Shown here: one piece after another, positions 20,801 to 31,600 of the stretch
Layout: the number at the start of each line of letters is the position of its first letter
How positions within the stretch are numbered: position 1 is the first letter of the stretch
Assembly: GCA_017506865.1 (NCBI GenBank)
Contig: JAFCMP010000538.1
Location: 372,001-436,000 of the forward strand
Source of the DNA: Tribonema minus
Taxonomy: Eukaryota > Sar > Xanthophyceae > Tribonematales > Tribonemataceae
DNA: 64,000 nt
Reading direction: 5' to 3'
Made by a program: the position numbers and the translations under genes
Notes under the pieces: model-generated
Told to the model about the DNA's origin: nothing
Databases searched by the model: none
Seen by the model: only the letters and a program-made list of their open reading frames with translations

Positions 20801-23800
20801 TGTAGCTAATGTTTTGAGCCGAATGTATGCGCAGGCAGGTGACAGCACCCTGCTGTATTTGCCACATGCAGCATTTCCCGCGCAGCAGCAGCTGCAGCGA
20901 CACCCTAACCGCATGTCGGCACTTGGGGGTTGGCGGCCAGCAGCAACGCTCACCCCTGAACCCAGTGCTCAGCAACATGTGCTGATGATGTAGCAGCGGC
21001 AGCGCTCTGCAGCCCTCCTGACGTCAGCATTTGCCTGCTCATCCTGCCCTCCCCAGACCGCAGATAGCACTTGGGGTCAGGATTGGCAGCAGTGCCGACC
21101 CCCTGCAACTCCAGTGCTGTACAACATGTGCTGCACACAGCGTTGACGCAGTAGCAATAGTCCTCTGCCATGGTCACTGGAGTCGTCATTTGCCTGCCTG
21201 AACCCCAGCCCTAACCCTGACCCTGCAAAGCAGCAGTGCTCGGCACGCTCCGCTGCCGCAGGTACAAACGCAATGAGACCTGACGATTGCGTACGCTCAG
21301 CTCACCTCATGAGCAACGCTGCAGCAGCGCCATCATCACCGTGCTGCAAGTGTCACCGCCGTGCAGAGCGCAGCAGTTGCCGTCGTAGTAGACTTCCTAC
21401 TTCACTTTCATTCCTTGATGAGCGTCTTTGTCACTGGCGACTGACCTTCATGAGCAGGAACCCTAACCCTAACCCGAAGCACAGACGCTCTGAGACCTGC
21501 CGACTGCGTACGCTCGGCTCGCCTTCATGAGCAACAAGTCGGTGCGCTGCAGCAGCGCCGCCAGGCAATACAAAGCAGCGCCGTGCAAAGCCGCAACAGC
21601 CGCCGTCATCGCACACCTCTGCTCTGATACAAATGCATTGAGGACCTGCGTCGCTGGGTATGTATGTATACAGGCGCAACGCACCTTCATGAGCAGGAAG
21701 TCGCTGCGCAGCAGCAGCGCTCATCACTGTGCTGCAAGTGGCACCATCTGCAGACCGCAGCAATCGCCGTCGTCATAGACTTTCTACTACAAATGAGTTC
21801 ATCTTTATCTATTTTTTATTGAGTCTAGTAGCTGGAGGGTCGCCATCACTCTGATAAGCGTCTTTGTCACTGCCCAGCTTAGGCTCAGCTCACCTTCATG
21901 AGCAAGAAGTCGCTGCGCTGCAGCAGCGCCGTCGCCTGCCGCGTGCAGCTGGCCACCACCGGCGACAGTCCGCCGCGGCAGCAGTCAGCCAGTATGCGCG
22001 GGCCCCGATCGCCACAGCGCTTTATCACTATCTCCTTCAGCCGCTCGTTCTCCATGTGGAGGCTGGAGACCTGGTGGTGCACAGTGCGCGGCAGGGGTCC
22101 GACTTCAGCTTTGAACTCACTACTTCATGAGTTGAAGCCAGAGTGGGACCGCCGCGTACGACGAGTGAGGATGCACGGACGGCTATAGCTGCAGCGCAGC
22201 GTGCATAGGGTCAGATACGCAACCACTACAGATAGCCGATAAGATGATGCAGTTATGGCGATGTCACGCGCAGCGCGCTTGATGACAACTGCCGTCAGCA
22301 GCTCGCTCTCCTTTTGCAGACTGGCCACCTGCGGCCCAGAGCGGGCGGCTCAGTAGAGCTGTTGTGCTGAGCACTGATGTACAGTAGTGATACGGTTGCT
22401 GAGCGCTGCGGTCTCGATGTCAGCGCGGTAACCGCCGATGACAAACGAGCGGTTTCGGCGCAATGTATCTACCGGTTTCGATCAGATCCAGTTTTGTGTA
22501 GGGGGCACAAAAACAGCTTTGTTCCGGAGGGACTGTGTGCCGAACACATGAAAGCAGTTGCAGTGGCGTCGGAGTTACCAGTATGTATCAATCACTTGCG
22601 GTTACTATGGGTAAGAGCACACCCGTTCGCCGCATTGCATCTTGAATCTTTCGGCAACTGCGTAGTGGAACTGCTACCTCAACTTCAACAACAGTGCACA
22701 ATTTCCGAATGACTTTCACGGGACCTCTGTAAATAGAGGTCCTGCCAATACACAACGGATCCATGCACAGGGCCGTGCCTGGCCTGCTTGTCGTAGTGGA
22801 TAAGTCGTTGTCAATAAGTCGAGGCTGCAGGTGCACGAGAGCTGCCATTGTCCCCCCTGCTAGGAATTAAAGTGGGGTTCGGTCTTCTGCGAGCGCCTGT
22901 CCTGCTACCTGAACTACTAGCATCACGCTGCATCCGCGATTGTAAGAATAAACAACAAAAGGGTCGCATGCCTGATGAGGCATGCAGCCGGATGGCATCT
23001 TCTCTATCGCCCTGTCATCTGGCGGCGCCTCTACTGCTATGTGAACAACCAGCATCACGCTGCACGCGTTCGTGAAGCAGAAAAAGTACTCAAGCCTCAG
23101 GCCTGATGGCATCTCCTCTACGATGCCCGAACGAATGATTGAACCTTGCACATGATGATGCAAACTGGTGCAGCCATGGGCCATGTGTTGGCGCAGGATT
23201 GGCGCGGATATGAAACGCAGGATGAGCTACAGACAAGCAAATAACACATTGGGTTTCCGTACCTGCGTCTGCAAACTCTGAAACATGAACTTTTTCCTGA
23301 GCCGCGTCCGTTTCGCCAGAACCCTGTTCCTCTCCCTCCTTTTCTGCTGCTGCTCCTCCTTATTGTGCGTGCGCTTTTTTGTGAGGGCAGTGCTGCTGGG
23401 TGGCAGAGCTTTCAGGGCCGCCGCCGCGGCGGCTGCGGCATACGGCGACGTGATCACCGTGCGTATGGGCTCGCCTTTCGGCTGCGGCAGTACTTTGCCA
23501 GTGGCAGCAGGCGGTGGTTGCTGAGCAGTTGATGACGGTGCCGGAGGCAACGCCTCTGCGAACGCGTCTTGCTCGTCGAAAGATGGCATGAGGAAAGGCG
23601 GATAGAAGTGCCCTTTGCCGCCGCTGAAAGGCTCGTCGAACACCATCTGGCTCATGGTGCTGAACTCAAACAGGTCGAACACATCGTCGCCCAGAGGCGT
23701 CAACTCGTCCTTGGCTGCAGGTGCACGCAGCGTACGAGCAAGCGTGAGTGTGGTCAAATCGCAGTTGAACACAAACAGGCGGCATGCAGCTGAACCTGCC

Positions 23801-24427
23801 ACGTGCTGCACACACTAAACGGATGAACGAGAGCAAAATGAACACAGCAATGCTAAACGAGAGTTGACTTCGCTGGTGGCGGCGGCGGCACATGTGCCTG
23901 CAGATCACGCATGTTCAACCGTGTAAAAGGCAAGTTAACCGCGGAGAGAAGCACACACCAACTGCAGAGATAGCCACTAAAGGCGAACGATAGTGGGCAC
24001 GTGACGTTGTAGAGCTAGTTTTGAAAGCATTGCAGGCGTCTCACGCAGTTGCTTTGCGCCCGCTGCAATTTGGTGTATGCTTGCCTGCCAAGAGAGGCCA
24101 TTGCCCCTGTTGCCCTTGGCTTTGTTGCTGCTGTTGCTCCGCTGCAGTCCGAGGAGCGAAGGGCAGAAAAGACGTAGCCATTGCTGTCATAGCCTCGCCA
24201 GCGCCAGCGCCATAAGCTGCTTTCCACTGCTCCTGCCTCCTGTTGAAGCACTCTGCACGGGCTGTCAACAGCACGGCTTTCTGGGATGAACGCGCGCAGC
24301 ACTCAGCACTGACAGCTTCAGCTTTCACCGCACCACGCTCCGTCCGCCACTTCTCTTGCGCAGGTGGTGCAGGCAGAGCTAGATAGTCCTGGTTAGAGTT
24401 CACGTACAGTTCACCATCATGATTCAT
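17841..24427 (-). CDS. AUREO: Aureochrome: bZIP-LOV blue-light transcription factor, six exons, about 465 aa
   Basis: Proposed exons (minus): 24427-24085, 23714-23263, 22070-21894, 20120-20007, 19239-19138, 18050-17841; phases fit throughout. Exon 2 encodes a basic region [18 protein letters not shown] (N-x7-R) and the zipper start. Exon 3 continues the coil ([17 protein letters not shown]) and linker (SDFLLMK). Exons 4-6 form a full LOV domain: [20 protein letters not shown], photoactive Cys in [15 protein letters not shown] (about residue 368), [20 protein letters not shown] and NYVGIQHPV with the signalling Gln, then an acidic tail [15 protein letters not shown]. Aureochromes bind flavin and switch DNA binding under blue light in the nucleus. 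Exons 2-6 are firm apart from the exon 2 start. Exon 1 ([20 protein letters not shown]..) rests on a GC-AG intron (GGCAG|GCAAGC) and is tentative. Confidence 0.9.
18755..19115. repeat. Three-unit tandem repeat in the last-but-one aureochrome intron region
   Basis: Units at about 18762, 18920 and 19065 share GGCGACGTGCCACTGGCAAC, CCAGTGTCGCACRAACGCCA, GGCCCGAGCACGG and CCATTTCTCT (period about 150-160 bp). The array lies in the intron between the two last LOV exons, just beyond the donor of the 19138-19239 exon. I could not match the unit to exon sequence, so it is a plain intronic tandem repeat. Confidence 0.7.
19600..19965 (-). repeat. Exon-echo array of the first LOV exon 3' end (three copies)
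   Basis: Downstream of the real exon (20120-20007, ending [14 protein letters not shown]|gt) there are copies whose minus-strand translations are [20 protein letters not shown] at about 19932-19870, [20 protein letters not shown] at about 19808-19745, and a badly decayed third at about 19690-19625. The first two stay open and end in CGCAG|GTATG donors. Each is preceded by CTGAGCGCTGCTGCCTG, an acceptor-like word. Period is about 115-125 bp. The copies lack the first ~15 exon residues. Confidence 0.85.
20205..20645 (-). repeat. 213-bp tandem duplication carrying the first LOV exon start
   Basis: Two nearly identical units (about 20221-20432 and 20434-20643) upstream of the first LOV exon. Each contains, on the minus strand, GTGTCTGCAG|GCCCTGCAGACGAGTCAG, a copy of the true acceptor and exon start (CTGCAG|GCCTTGCAGACGAGCC at 20120). 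The units are far more alike than the echoes elsewhere, so this duplication is recent. Confidence 0.85.
21295..21730 (-). repeat. Exon-echo array of the aureochrome linker exon 3' end
   Basis: The real exon ends GACTTCTTGCTCATGAAG|GTGAGC at 21894. Degenerate copies of this junction lie at about 21300-21330, 21445-21460, 21522-21560 and 21682-21725, recognisable by CACCTTCATGAGCAR-AAGTCG and GCAGCAGCGC on the plus strand. The one at 21445 breaks into CCCTAACCCTAACC. Only the copy at 21894 fits the reading frame of the gene. Confidence 0.78.
22236..22333 (-). repeat. Diverged duplicate of the aureochrome coiled-coil exon start
   Basis: The minus strand reads CCGCAG|GTGGCCAGTCTGCAAAAG, encoding [20 protein letters not shown], next to the real exon's [20 protein letters not shown] (22070 down). 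Both have an acceptor and an open frame over ~28 residues. I chose 22070 because its downstream part matches the aureochrome linker. The upstream copy could be an alternative exon start or another echo. Confidence 0.65.
22895..23130. repeat. Two-unit tandem repeat in an aureochrome intron
   Basis: AGCATCACGCTGCA...CTGATGRGGCATGCAGCC...GATGGCATCTYCTCTA occurs at about 22919-23010 and 23050-23125 (offset about 130 bp). Not related to exon sequence as far as I can see. Confidence 0.55.
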
Positions 24428-25566
24428 TTGATTGAATTCATTTCTGAACTTTTTTGGGGGATCCGGATGATTTTTTTCTTTGTGTGTTGTGTGTGTTTGA
24501 ACTTACATTTTTGCTGTACGTAGGCCTACGTAGGCTGCCAATATATTCTTCACACCCTTCCTCAACCCTCATTTTGCCCAACAGAATGAGCCTGCTCAAG
24601 CATGTGCATGCCGCCAACATCCTACATGTACAATGGACGAGGACGTAGGGGGGGATCTCGAGATGCCATATGGCGACGGCGTCGTTTGAGTGTGGTTGTC
24701 ATTGAGACACTTTCAGACTGTCACACGACATGAAGATTCCGTACAGCGATACCACTCATCTAGGCTTTTTTGCGCCCTGAGCGAGAAGTGATAAAAAGTA
24801 CAAACCTTCAAATCACCCACTTTCATGTGATCAACACTTGCAGCTAAAAAGGCCATTTGGAGTGCTGTAAAAGGCTGCGATCATGTCGATGCGCCTCATG
24901 CACGTCTAGTCTACTCTGCATGCACATGCGCTACTGGCAAAGCAGCACGCTTGGCCAGGTACCTACCTACCTCGCTAGCAACAGCGCCTGCACACACTGC
25001 ATGTTGACCGCATCCTGAATAGCAGTATGTGATTTGCGCAAGACAAGCAAGTATACTATAGTCTACACTGGTCTGGCCTGGAGCGCGAGACGTATTTTCC
25101 CGCAGCATCTCTTGTGATTTTGCCACTGGCAACCTGCGGATGACTGGAGGCAGAGTGAGCAGCAGTGCGCACTGCACAATGGTCACACCGTGCCGCAGTG
25201 CTCGTCCGTCAAACCACCCGCTGGAACGCACAGCAGGCAAACCTACCACAATGGAGCCAAGCACACTGAAAGCATTCAGGTCCCCCAGCATTGTCTACAA
25301 TGGATCCTTTTCAGTGTAGTACCTCTGAAGTATACTTATATGACAGCAGTAGCATCAAATGGTGCTGCATACCTGCAGTAGGAAGCTCATCGAGCGAGGC
25401 GTATGAGAAGCCCTTGCGTGCAAGTGCGACGCCGGCCCTGCGGCCTTCCTGACACAACGCTCAGCACTTCAACACCAATAAAACTTAAGTGGCTTGTAAA
25501 CTTCAAACCAAGGCGCGCGCCGACCTACACCAACCGCGCGCACACAGTGAAACTTCAAGTGAAGGC
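24428..25566. other. Intergenic region upstream of the aureochrome gene
   Basis: AT-richer noncoding DNA between two minus-strand genes, so it should hold the aureochrome promoter (just above 24427) and the 3' end of the PH-domain gene. TACGTAGGCCTACGTAGG at about 24518-24536 is a short direct repeat with palindromic parts. ACTTCAAGTGAAG occurs 3' of the PH gene stop. No gene supported. Confidence 0.55.
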
Positions 25567-28080
25567 TCACGTCGACGGCGGCCGCTGCTTGAGGCACGCG
25601 GCGAAGCCCGCGCGCATCTGCTGCATGTCCACCGCCGTCGCGCACGTGAAATCCAGGCTGCGCTTGGGGAACATGAGGCTGAAGCTGCGCTCGACGAGGT
25701 CCGCATCCAGCGTCGGCATGTGTTCGCACACCTCCGCGCCAGCGCGCACGGCCAGCATGTCGTCGAGCCGGTACGTCTCGCTGCCCCACGTGATGGAGCG
25801 CAGCGTGTCGCGGCTGCGTACGACGCGCTCCACCACCTTGCCGTTGCGGCTGTGCTTCTGCAGCGCGACGCCCTTCTCCAGCAGCGCCGCCAGCGCCGTT
25901 TTGGCGTGCGCCGCGGGCTGCTGCGCAGGCTCTTCGGCGGCCGTCGTTTCTGTGCCGCCGCCGCCTCCGCTGCTGCTGGCGCCGCCGCCGCCGCCGCCGC
26001 CGCTGCCGCCGCCGTCGCTGCCGCCGCCGCTGCCATCGCCGCTGTCGAGCGGCGACGGCTCGGCTTTGCTGCTGCTGCCGGTGCCGCTTCGACGCTTGCT
26101 GGTGGCGTCTCTGTGTTCGCCACCCGCAACGGCCTCCTGTAACTCTTCAGCAGCAGCGGTCGGCTCCGCATGGGCGTGATCATCACCAGCGGCTGGCACG
26201 CCATCCGCTGCTCTGTCGTTGCCTTTGCGTGCCGCTGCGCCGTCGCTCTGGCTGCCATCCCCCCCCGTCGCTGCTGCTGTCGCCGCCGCCGCTGCTGCCG
26301 CTGCTTTGGGGCTCGGCGGCGCCTCCGGGCTGACGCACCCGCCCGAGCGAGACGGCACGCGGAACACGCCCGAACTCGACGGGCGCAGCAGCCGCGGGTG
26401 AAGCCCCGCCGACGACTTGCGACTCGGCCGACTCGGCGCAGGGCCAGCAGCTTGAGTTCCAACCTGAGGCGCTGACGCTGCTGCTGCTGCTGCTGCTGCT
26501 GGCGCGGCGCTGCTGCTGCCCGCTGCGTCGCCGCCAGCGGCAGCGGCGGCGGCGCCAGCGTCGGCGGCGGCAGCGGCGGCGGCGGCAGCGGCGGCAGCGG
26601 CGTCCCGCAGCTGCAGCAGGTCGCGGAAGCCAGCGACCACCATGCTGCACTGCTCCTCGCTAGAGCACGTGAAGTCCAACGTGCGCTCAGGAAAAATGAG
26701 GCTGAAACTGCGCTCGGCTGCGGCGTCGCCGCCGCCGTGCGCGCCGGCGAGGCTCCTGCGCAGCGCGGCGGTGCCCAGCAGCGCCGCGGCGGCGGCGTCC
26801 GTGGCGGCGGCAAGCGGGTCCTTGTCGGTGCCGCGGCGGCACTCGAGGCAGTCCGCCATGCTGAAGGACTCGCGCCCCCACGTGATGGTGCGCAGCGCGT
26901 CGGGCGACGTCACCGTGCGCCGCACGGCACGCCCGTTGCGGCTGTGCTTGAGCAGCACCAGCGCGCCGTCGCGCAGCAGCCGCATCAGCTGCACCAGCTC
27001 CGCGCTCAGCTCCGCCGCCGCCGCCGCCGTTGCACCGCCGCCGCTGCCGCCGTCCGAGCAGAAGTACGGCAGCTGCGACGGCGGCGCCGCTGCCTCCCCC
27101 TCTGAGTCCTCCGTCGTGACCGGGCTGCTGCTGCGCACGCTGCCGCCTTCGGGGCCGCTGTCGCAGTGCGCAGCTCGCAGCAGCGGCGCCGCCACGCCAC
27201 TGCCGGCGGCGCTGATGCTGCCGTGCGCTGCCGCGTGCGCGGGGCTCGGCGCCGGCGACACGCCGTTGTGCGAGCGCAGCGTCTTGAGCAACTTCAGGTG
27301 ACCGGAAATGCCCGTGCTGGAGGACGGAGACTTTTTTGACGATGCCAGCGGCGGTACGGCTGTATGAGGAAAGACGTCTAGGGCTAGAAGTACTTCGGTT
27401 AACAGAGTAGGTCCTGCCCAGACCTCCAGGCAGCCGCTGACAGTGGCGCCGCCAGTGGGCACGGCGAATGTTGGCGCCACTTGCACGTCCATCTCGAGGC
27501 AGTGGGTGTCGCGGAGACAGCGCAGCTGGCAACAAGCCGGATTAAGTTGCACATCACCTCCGGCGAAGGTCGCTGACACTGTGATTAGCGTTCCCGGCTC
27601 AAGCAGGAAGGCAGCTTCGCTACTTCTGACTTGCGCATCTGCTGCTGTTATCGCAGCTGACGCCTTGGACGTCGGCGTTCGCATATCGTCAGCTGCATAC
27701 CGACGATCGCACAGTGCCGCTGCTGCGTCTGTGGCAGCCCCATCGTGCACGCACACCACCAGCCTCCCCCAGCTACCTTGCTCGAGCCTTTGGCACAGGA
27801 CAGTGCGAACATGCCAGGGCGGCCCCTGCTGCAGCAGTGCTTTTGCTGGAGATTCGCAACTCGGCCGCAGGAGATTACCAGAAATGACAACTGCTTCGCT
27901 GCCTCCTGCGTTCCCTTGCTCATCTAATAACTGAACGCTGTAGCGGTTGTCGCGCAGCTGCCGCCGCACGACGCCTTTCCTCAGCACGGTCACCGCGGCA
28001 TCGACGTGCGCCCCTTGGCAGTAGGATGCTGAGGGTTCGCAGCGCTCCTCCTCGTCGCTGCTGCTGCCTTCGTCGGCCAT
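25567..28080 (-). CDS. Intronless protein with two PH-like domains, 837 aa, function unknown
   Basis: One uninterrupted frame from ATG at 28080 (MADEGSSSDEEERCEPSASY) to TGA at 25567. Residues about 24-75 (GAHVDAAVTVLRKGVVRRQL..RYSVQLLDE) resemble a Tudor/SH3-like barrel. About 160-260 (GTLITVSATFAGGDVQLNPA..) is probably a beta-sandwich. Two similar domains follow, about 365-490 and 725-833. Both have LL-x-G-x-x-LxKHSRNG, a (T/S)ITWG strand, ERSFSL(I/M)FP and (T/S)LDFTC, then a final helix (VVAGFRDLL, MRAGFAACL). This is the pattern of phospholipase-C-type PH domains. They are separated by Ala/Ser/Pro-rich linkers. Such domains bind phosphoinositides or proteins; no catalytic domain is present, so an adaptor role is inferred. 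Lack of introns beside intron-rich neighbours is notable. Confidence 0.82.
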   Translation of the reverse strand: MADEGSSSDEEERCEPSASYCQGAHVDAAVTVLRKGVVRRQLRDNRYSVQLLDEQGNAGGSEAVVISGNLLRPSCESPAKALLQQGPPWHVRTVLCQRLEQGSWGRLVVCVHDGAATDAAAALCDRRYAADDMRTPTSKASAAITAADAQVRSSEAAFLLEPGTLITVSATFAGGDVQLNPACCQLRCLRDTHCLEMDVQVAPTFAVPTGGATVSGCLEVWAGPTLLTEVLLALDVFPHTAVPPLASSKKSPSSSTGISGHLKLLKTLRSHNGVSPAPSPAHAAAHGSISAAGSGVAAPLLRAAHCDSGPEGGSVRSSSPVTTEDSEGEAAAPPSQLPYFCSDGGSGGGATAAAAAELSAELVQLMRLLRDGALVLLKHSRNGRAVRRTVTSPDALRTITWGRESFSMADCLECRRGTDKDPLAAATDAAAAALLGTAALRRSLAGAHGGGDAAAERSFSLIFPERTLDFTCSSEEQCSMVVAGFRDLLQLRDAAAAAAAAAAAAADAGAAAAAAGGDAAGSSSAAPAAAAAAAASAPQVGTQAAGPAPSRPSRKSSAGLHPRLLRPSSSGVFRVPSRSGGCVSPEAPPSPKAAAAAAAATAAATGGDGSQSDGAAARKGNDRAADGVPAAGDDHAHAEPTAAAEELQEAVAGGEHRDATSKRRSGTGSSSKAEPSPLDSGDGSGGGSDGGGSGGGGGGGASSSGGGGGTETTAAEEPAQQPAAHAKTALAALLEKGVALQKHSRNGKVVERVVRSRDTLRSITWGSETYRLDDMLAVRAGAEVCEHMPTLDADLVERSFSLMFPKRSLDFTCATAVDMQQMRAGFAACLKQRPPST

Positions 28081-28628
28081 TGAGCACCGCGATCAGGGGA
28101 ATTGCTATGTTTGCTGCCTCAGGCTTGCTTACAGTCGCTGAAACGACGTTCGCTAAAACGCAATTTTTACAGTTACACAGAGACCCCGAAACAGCGTTCA
28201 CTTGAAAAAACATCATTTTAAATAAGAAAAAAAGAGAAAAAGTTCAATAATTTTGTTGTTATTTTGCCCCCCCCCCGGTGGTGCCGACCATCATCATACA
28301 TGACACGATTGGCATGCATAGAAGGACAACATGCATAGAAGGACAACATCATCACCATGACACGATCCATCGCAATGCATAGGCTCATCAAGACTCAACA
28401 AGCACAAGACTCCAGAGCATGTACAGGCACCAAAAACACCCGGGTTCACAATTTTATTGCGTGCATGTAGCTGGCAGCACGCTGGTGTCCTGCTAGCATC
28501 ACGCATGCGTCTGTCAGAACCCACACAGCACCCACACCCATTGCACGTAGATACAACACGTAGAGCAAATAGCATTGTAAACTAATACGCTAGCAGTGGC
28601 TGCTGCGCACGCAGCCCGCCGCCGCCGT
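28081..28628. other. Spacer between PH gene start and TFIP11 stop, with a poly(A) signal
   Basis: Contains an AATAAA hexamer on the minus strand (TTTATT at 28453-28458), about 170 bases past the TFIP11 stop, a likely polyadenylation signal for that gene. An A-rich tract at 28215-28245 and C-run at 28267-28277 lie near the PH gene start. CATGCATAGAAGGACAACAT occurs twice at 28313-28348. Confidence 0.6.
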
Positions 28629-31600
28629 TCACCGCTGCTTGTTCCTCGCGTACTCCACGAGATCGTCCAGCGAGATGGGCGACCACGCCCCCCCTGTCTC
28701 AACATACGCGACGCTCTGATCCATATACACCGACACGCCGCCGAACGCGTACACCTGGCGCCCCAGATGAAACCGCCCGGGCTTCGGCACAAAGGCAATT
28801 CCGCGCTCCATCGCGAGCGCCTCCACCACCTCGCGGAACGTGACGTCGCCGCCGCCGGCAGCAGCGCTGCGCCGCGCGGCGGCAGCGGCGGCGCTCGCCG
28901 CGGCCTCCATCTGCGTCTCCTCCGCCGCCGCCGCGCGCCGCGCCGCCGCCGCCGCGGCGCGCCTCTCGTCGAGCGCGCGCGCGTAGGAGGCGTCGGCTGC
29001 GCGCGGCGGCGGCGGCGGCGGCGCGCCGCGCAGCACGCAGTCCATTGCCGCGAGCGCAGCGGTGAACTGCGACTGCACGCGTGCGTCGGCGGCGATGGCG
29101 TCCGGGAAGAGCGACTTCCAGCCCTGGTACCAGCGCGCCACCTGTCGCGCGCGGCGCCGCACCGGCGGGGTGCATGGGGTTTTGGGTGTCAGGGGTGTGT
29201 AGTTTATGCGTATTCGTGAATTATACCGTATCATACCAGTGCACCATTGCGCGCCGCCGCGGTGGTTGACGGTGCAACGGGTATCAGGGGTGTGCTGGGG
29301 GGGGGGTACTTGTGAATCCCTGCAGCATGTTGCACACCATACATGCCAGCGCGCCGCCTGCGCAGCATTGCCGGACGACGTTGAGTCGCGTCGGGGGGGG
29401 GTATGTATGGCTTTGAGTGGGACCCCATGAATAAGTGGCACCAGCGACAGGAGTGCAAACAGGATGCCGCAGGCGTGGTGACGTTGGGCTGGTAGGCACA
29501 CTGAGCACATCCCCAAAGCACACTGATGAGCACTGCTGGCCTCATTTCGGCCACATCCGCCGCGGCGCCGCTGCTGACGAGCCAGCGTTGGGGTGAACCC
29601 CCACGAAGCAGCGGCGCAGGCCACAAGACGCATGCAAATGGCGTACTGCAGGCGCTTACCAGGGCGTTCAGCCAAATAAAGTCCGAAGGTCCGCAATATC
29701 GACTGCGACCACAACAACGGGATCGATATCCTGAGGTGCGTCACGACTCACGATGCTGCTCTCTGGAGTGCGCCCCCCGACTTGTGCCGCGCCATGGCTC
29801 TAGCAAAGTGGCCTGCAAGGCGCATATGGGGGAACGCTAGCACCCTGCTCTGCTGCTGGTGCTGCTGCTGGTTTGTCCGCGAGGCATGCATGCATGTAGA
29901 TATCATGCATCTCGCCTGCGCATTGGTGGCCTCACGTCACTACCTTTAAAGGTAAGTACACTGCTGAGCACTGCACGCCTCACCTCGCCCAGGTCCGCGG
30001 AGCCGCTGACGAGCCGATGGTACGGCGCCGTGTGCGTTTGCTTGAGGGCTGGGTTATAACTGCTGGCTCAATGATGTGAACCCGTTGACACTTGGGCTCA
30101 ATGATGTGAACCCGTTGACACTTGCTTCTGTGAACATGACACGCAACAATGCACGTGCAATACCTCAAAGTACTTGATACTTCAAAGTACTTAGTGACTC
30201 GCCTCGCCCAGATCGGCGAAGCCGGTGACGAGCCAGTGGTGCAGCGCCGTGCGCCTGCTTCAGGCGCGTCACTACCTGAAGTACTTACATTGCTGAGCAC
30301 TGCAATGTCTCACCTCGCCCAGATCGGCGGAGCCGCTGACGAGCCAGTGGTGCAGCGCCGTGCGCCACTTGGGGAACACCAACCCAGTGCACCTGCTGTA
30401 CACTGCCGGCCTCAAGGGGCGTCACTACTTGAAGTACAACTACTGAGCACTGCATGACTCACCTCTCCTAGATCAGCGGAGCCGCTGACGAGCCAGTGGT
30501 GCAGCGCCGTGCGCCACTTGGGGAAGACCTCGCCCTCCAGCAGCGCACACGTGTGCTGCAGCGGCAGCAGCGCGGCCCACTTGAGCACGCGCTGCAGCGG
30601 GGCGAGGTCCTGCTGAGCGGGGTTGACGGTGAAGTTGTCGCGCAGCTCGTGGGCCAGCGCGGGAGCGATGCTGCAGGTACACGCATTGGGGGGGGGGGGG
30701 GGGGGGGGGGTTGGGAGGTGAATGTTGGCAGAAACCACGCAAATGAGCATTTGAGAATGAGCTCGCAGCTCATTGCGACACGATTTGTTGTTGTCTGTTG
30801 AGGTAGTCTACTTAAGTGGGCAGCGAGATTTTTCAAATTAATATTTCTGATTGATAAAAGTATACTCCACAGGAAGTATAGCAGGGTAGGTACATGGCTG
30901 ACGGTGAAGTTTGTCGCGCAGCTCGTGGGCCAGCGCGGGAGCGATGCTGCGAGTACAAGCGTTTTTTTGAGGGGAGAGGGGGGGATGGGGGTTGAATATC
31001 AGTTTTAGAGACCGAGTGCAGAGCCCACTGCGACAGGAATGAACAAGTATATGTACTTCGAGGTACCTACTTTTTGTACTTATTATATATTCTTGTACTT
31101 CTTGCAAATTCTCGCTTGAGGCGCAAGACATCCTTGTATTGCGCTCCGCAGCAGTACTTTGACTTGAGCACTAGACATGCTAGATCTCCTTCAGAGGTAG
31201 CACAGTAGGGTTGAAGGTGACCTAGCTGCAAAGCTCAGTAAAACATACATACCTGGTGCCGAGCAGCGCCTCCAAGCTGCGCGCATCCATGACCCTGGCC
31301 CGATGCAATAACTACACACACTACATCATCTAGTAATACACACATACACTACGTAGTTTAGTAACACATACAACCTGGTGCCAAGCAGCACCTCCAGGCT
31401 GCACGTGTCGATGACCATGGCCCAATGCAATACATACGCTACATGGTCTAGCAAGATCTCGAACAGATCTCAAGCAAACTGCAACGTCAAGTGCACATTC
31501 TCAAGTGCAACGTGACTGCAAAACAGCGCTCATTTCACCAAGTAATACATACGTAATACGTACCTGGTGCCGAGCAGCGCCTCCAAGCTGCGCGCGTCCA

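Noticed and set aside
24911..25291. 126-codon minus-strand frame between aureochrome and the PH gene
   Set aside because: No family resemblance, no codon-position signal and no splice partner.
25503..26813. A 436-codon minus-strand frame inside the PH gene
   Set aside because: Arg/Ala-rich low-complexity shadow of the real frame, which alone shows PH-like motifs.
29142..29744. Upstream extension of the last TFIP11 exon to a longer open frame
   Set aside because: The CGACAG acceptor at 29142 gives phase 0 and family-like sequence; the extension is intron.
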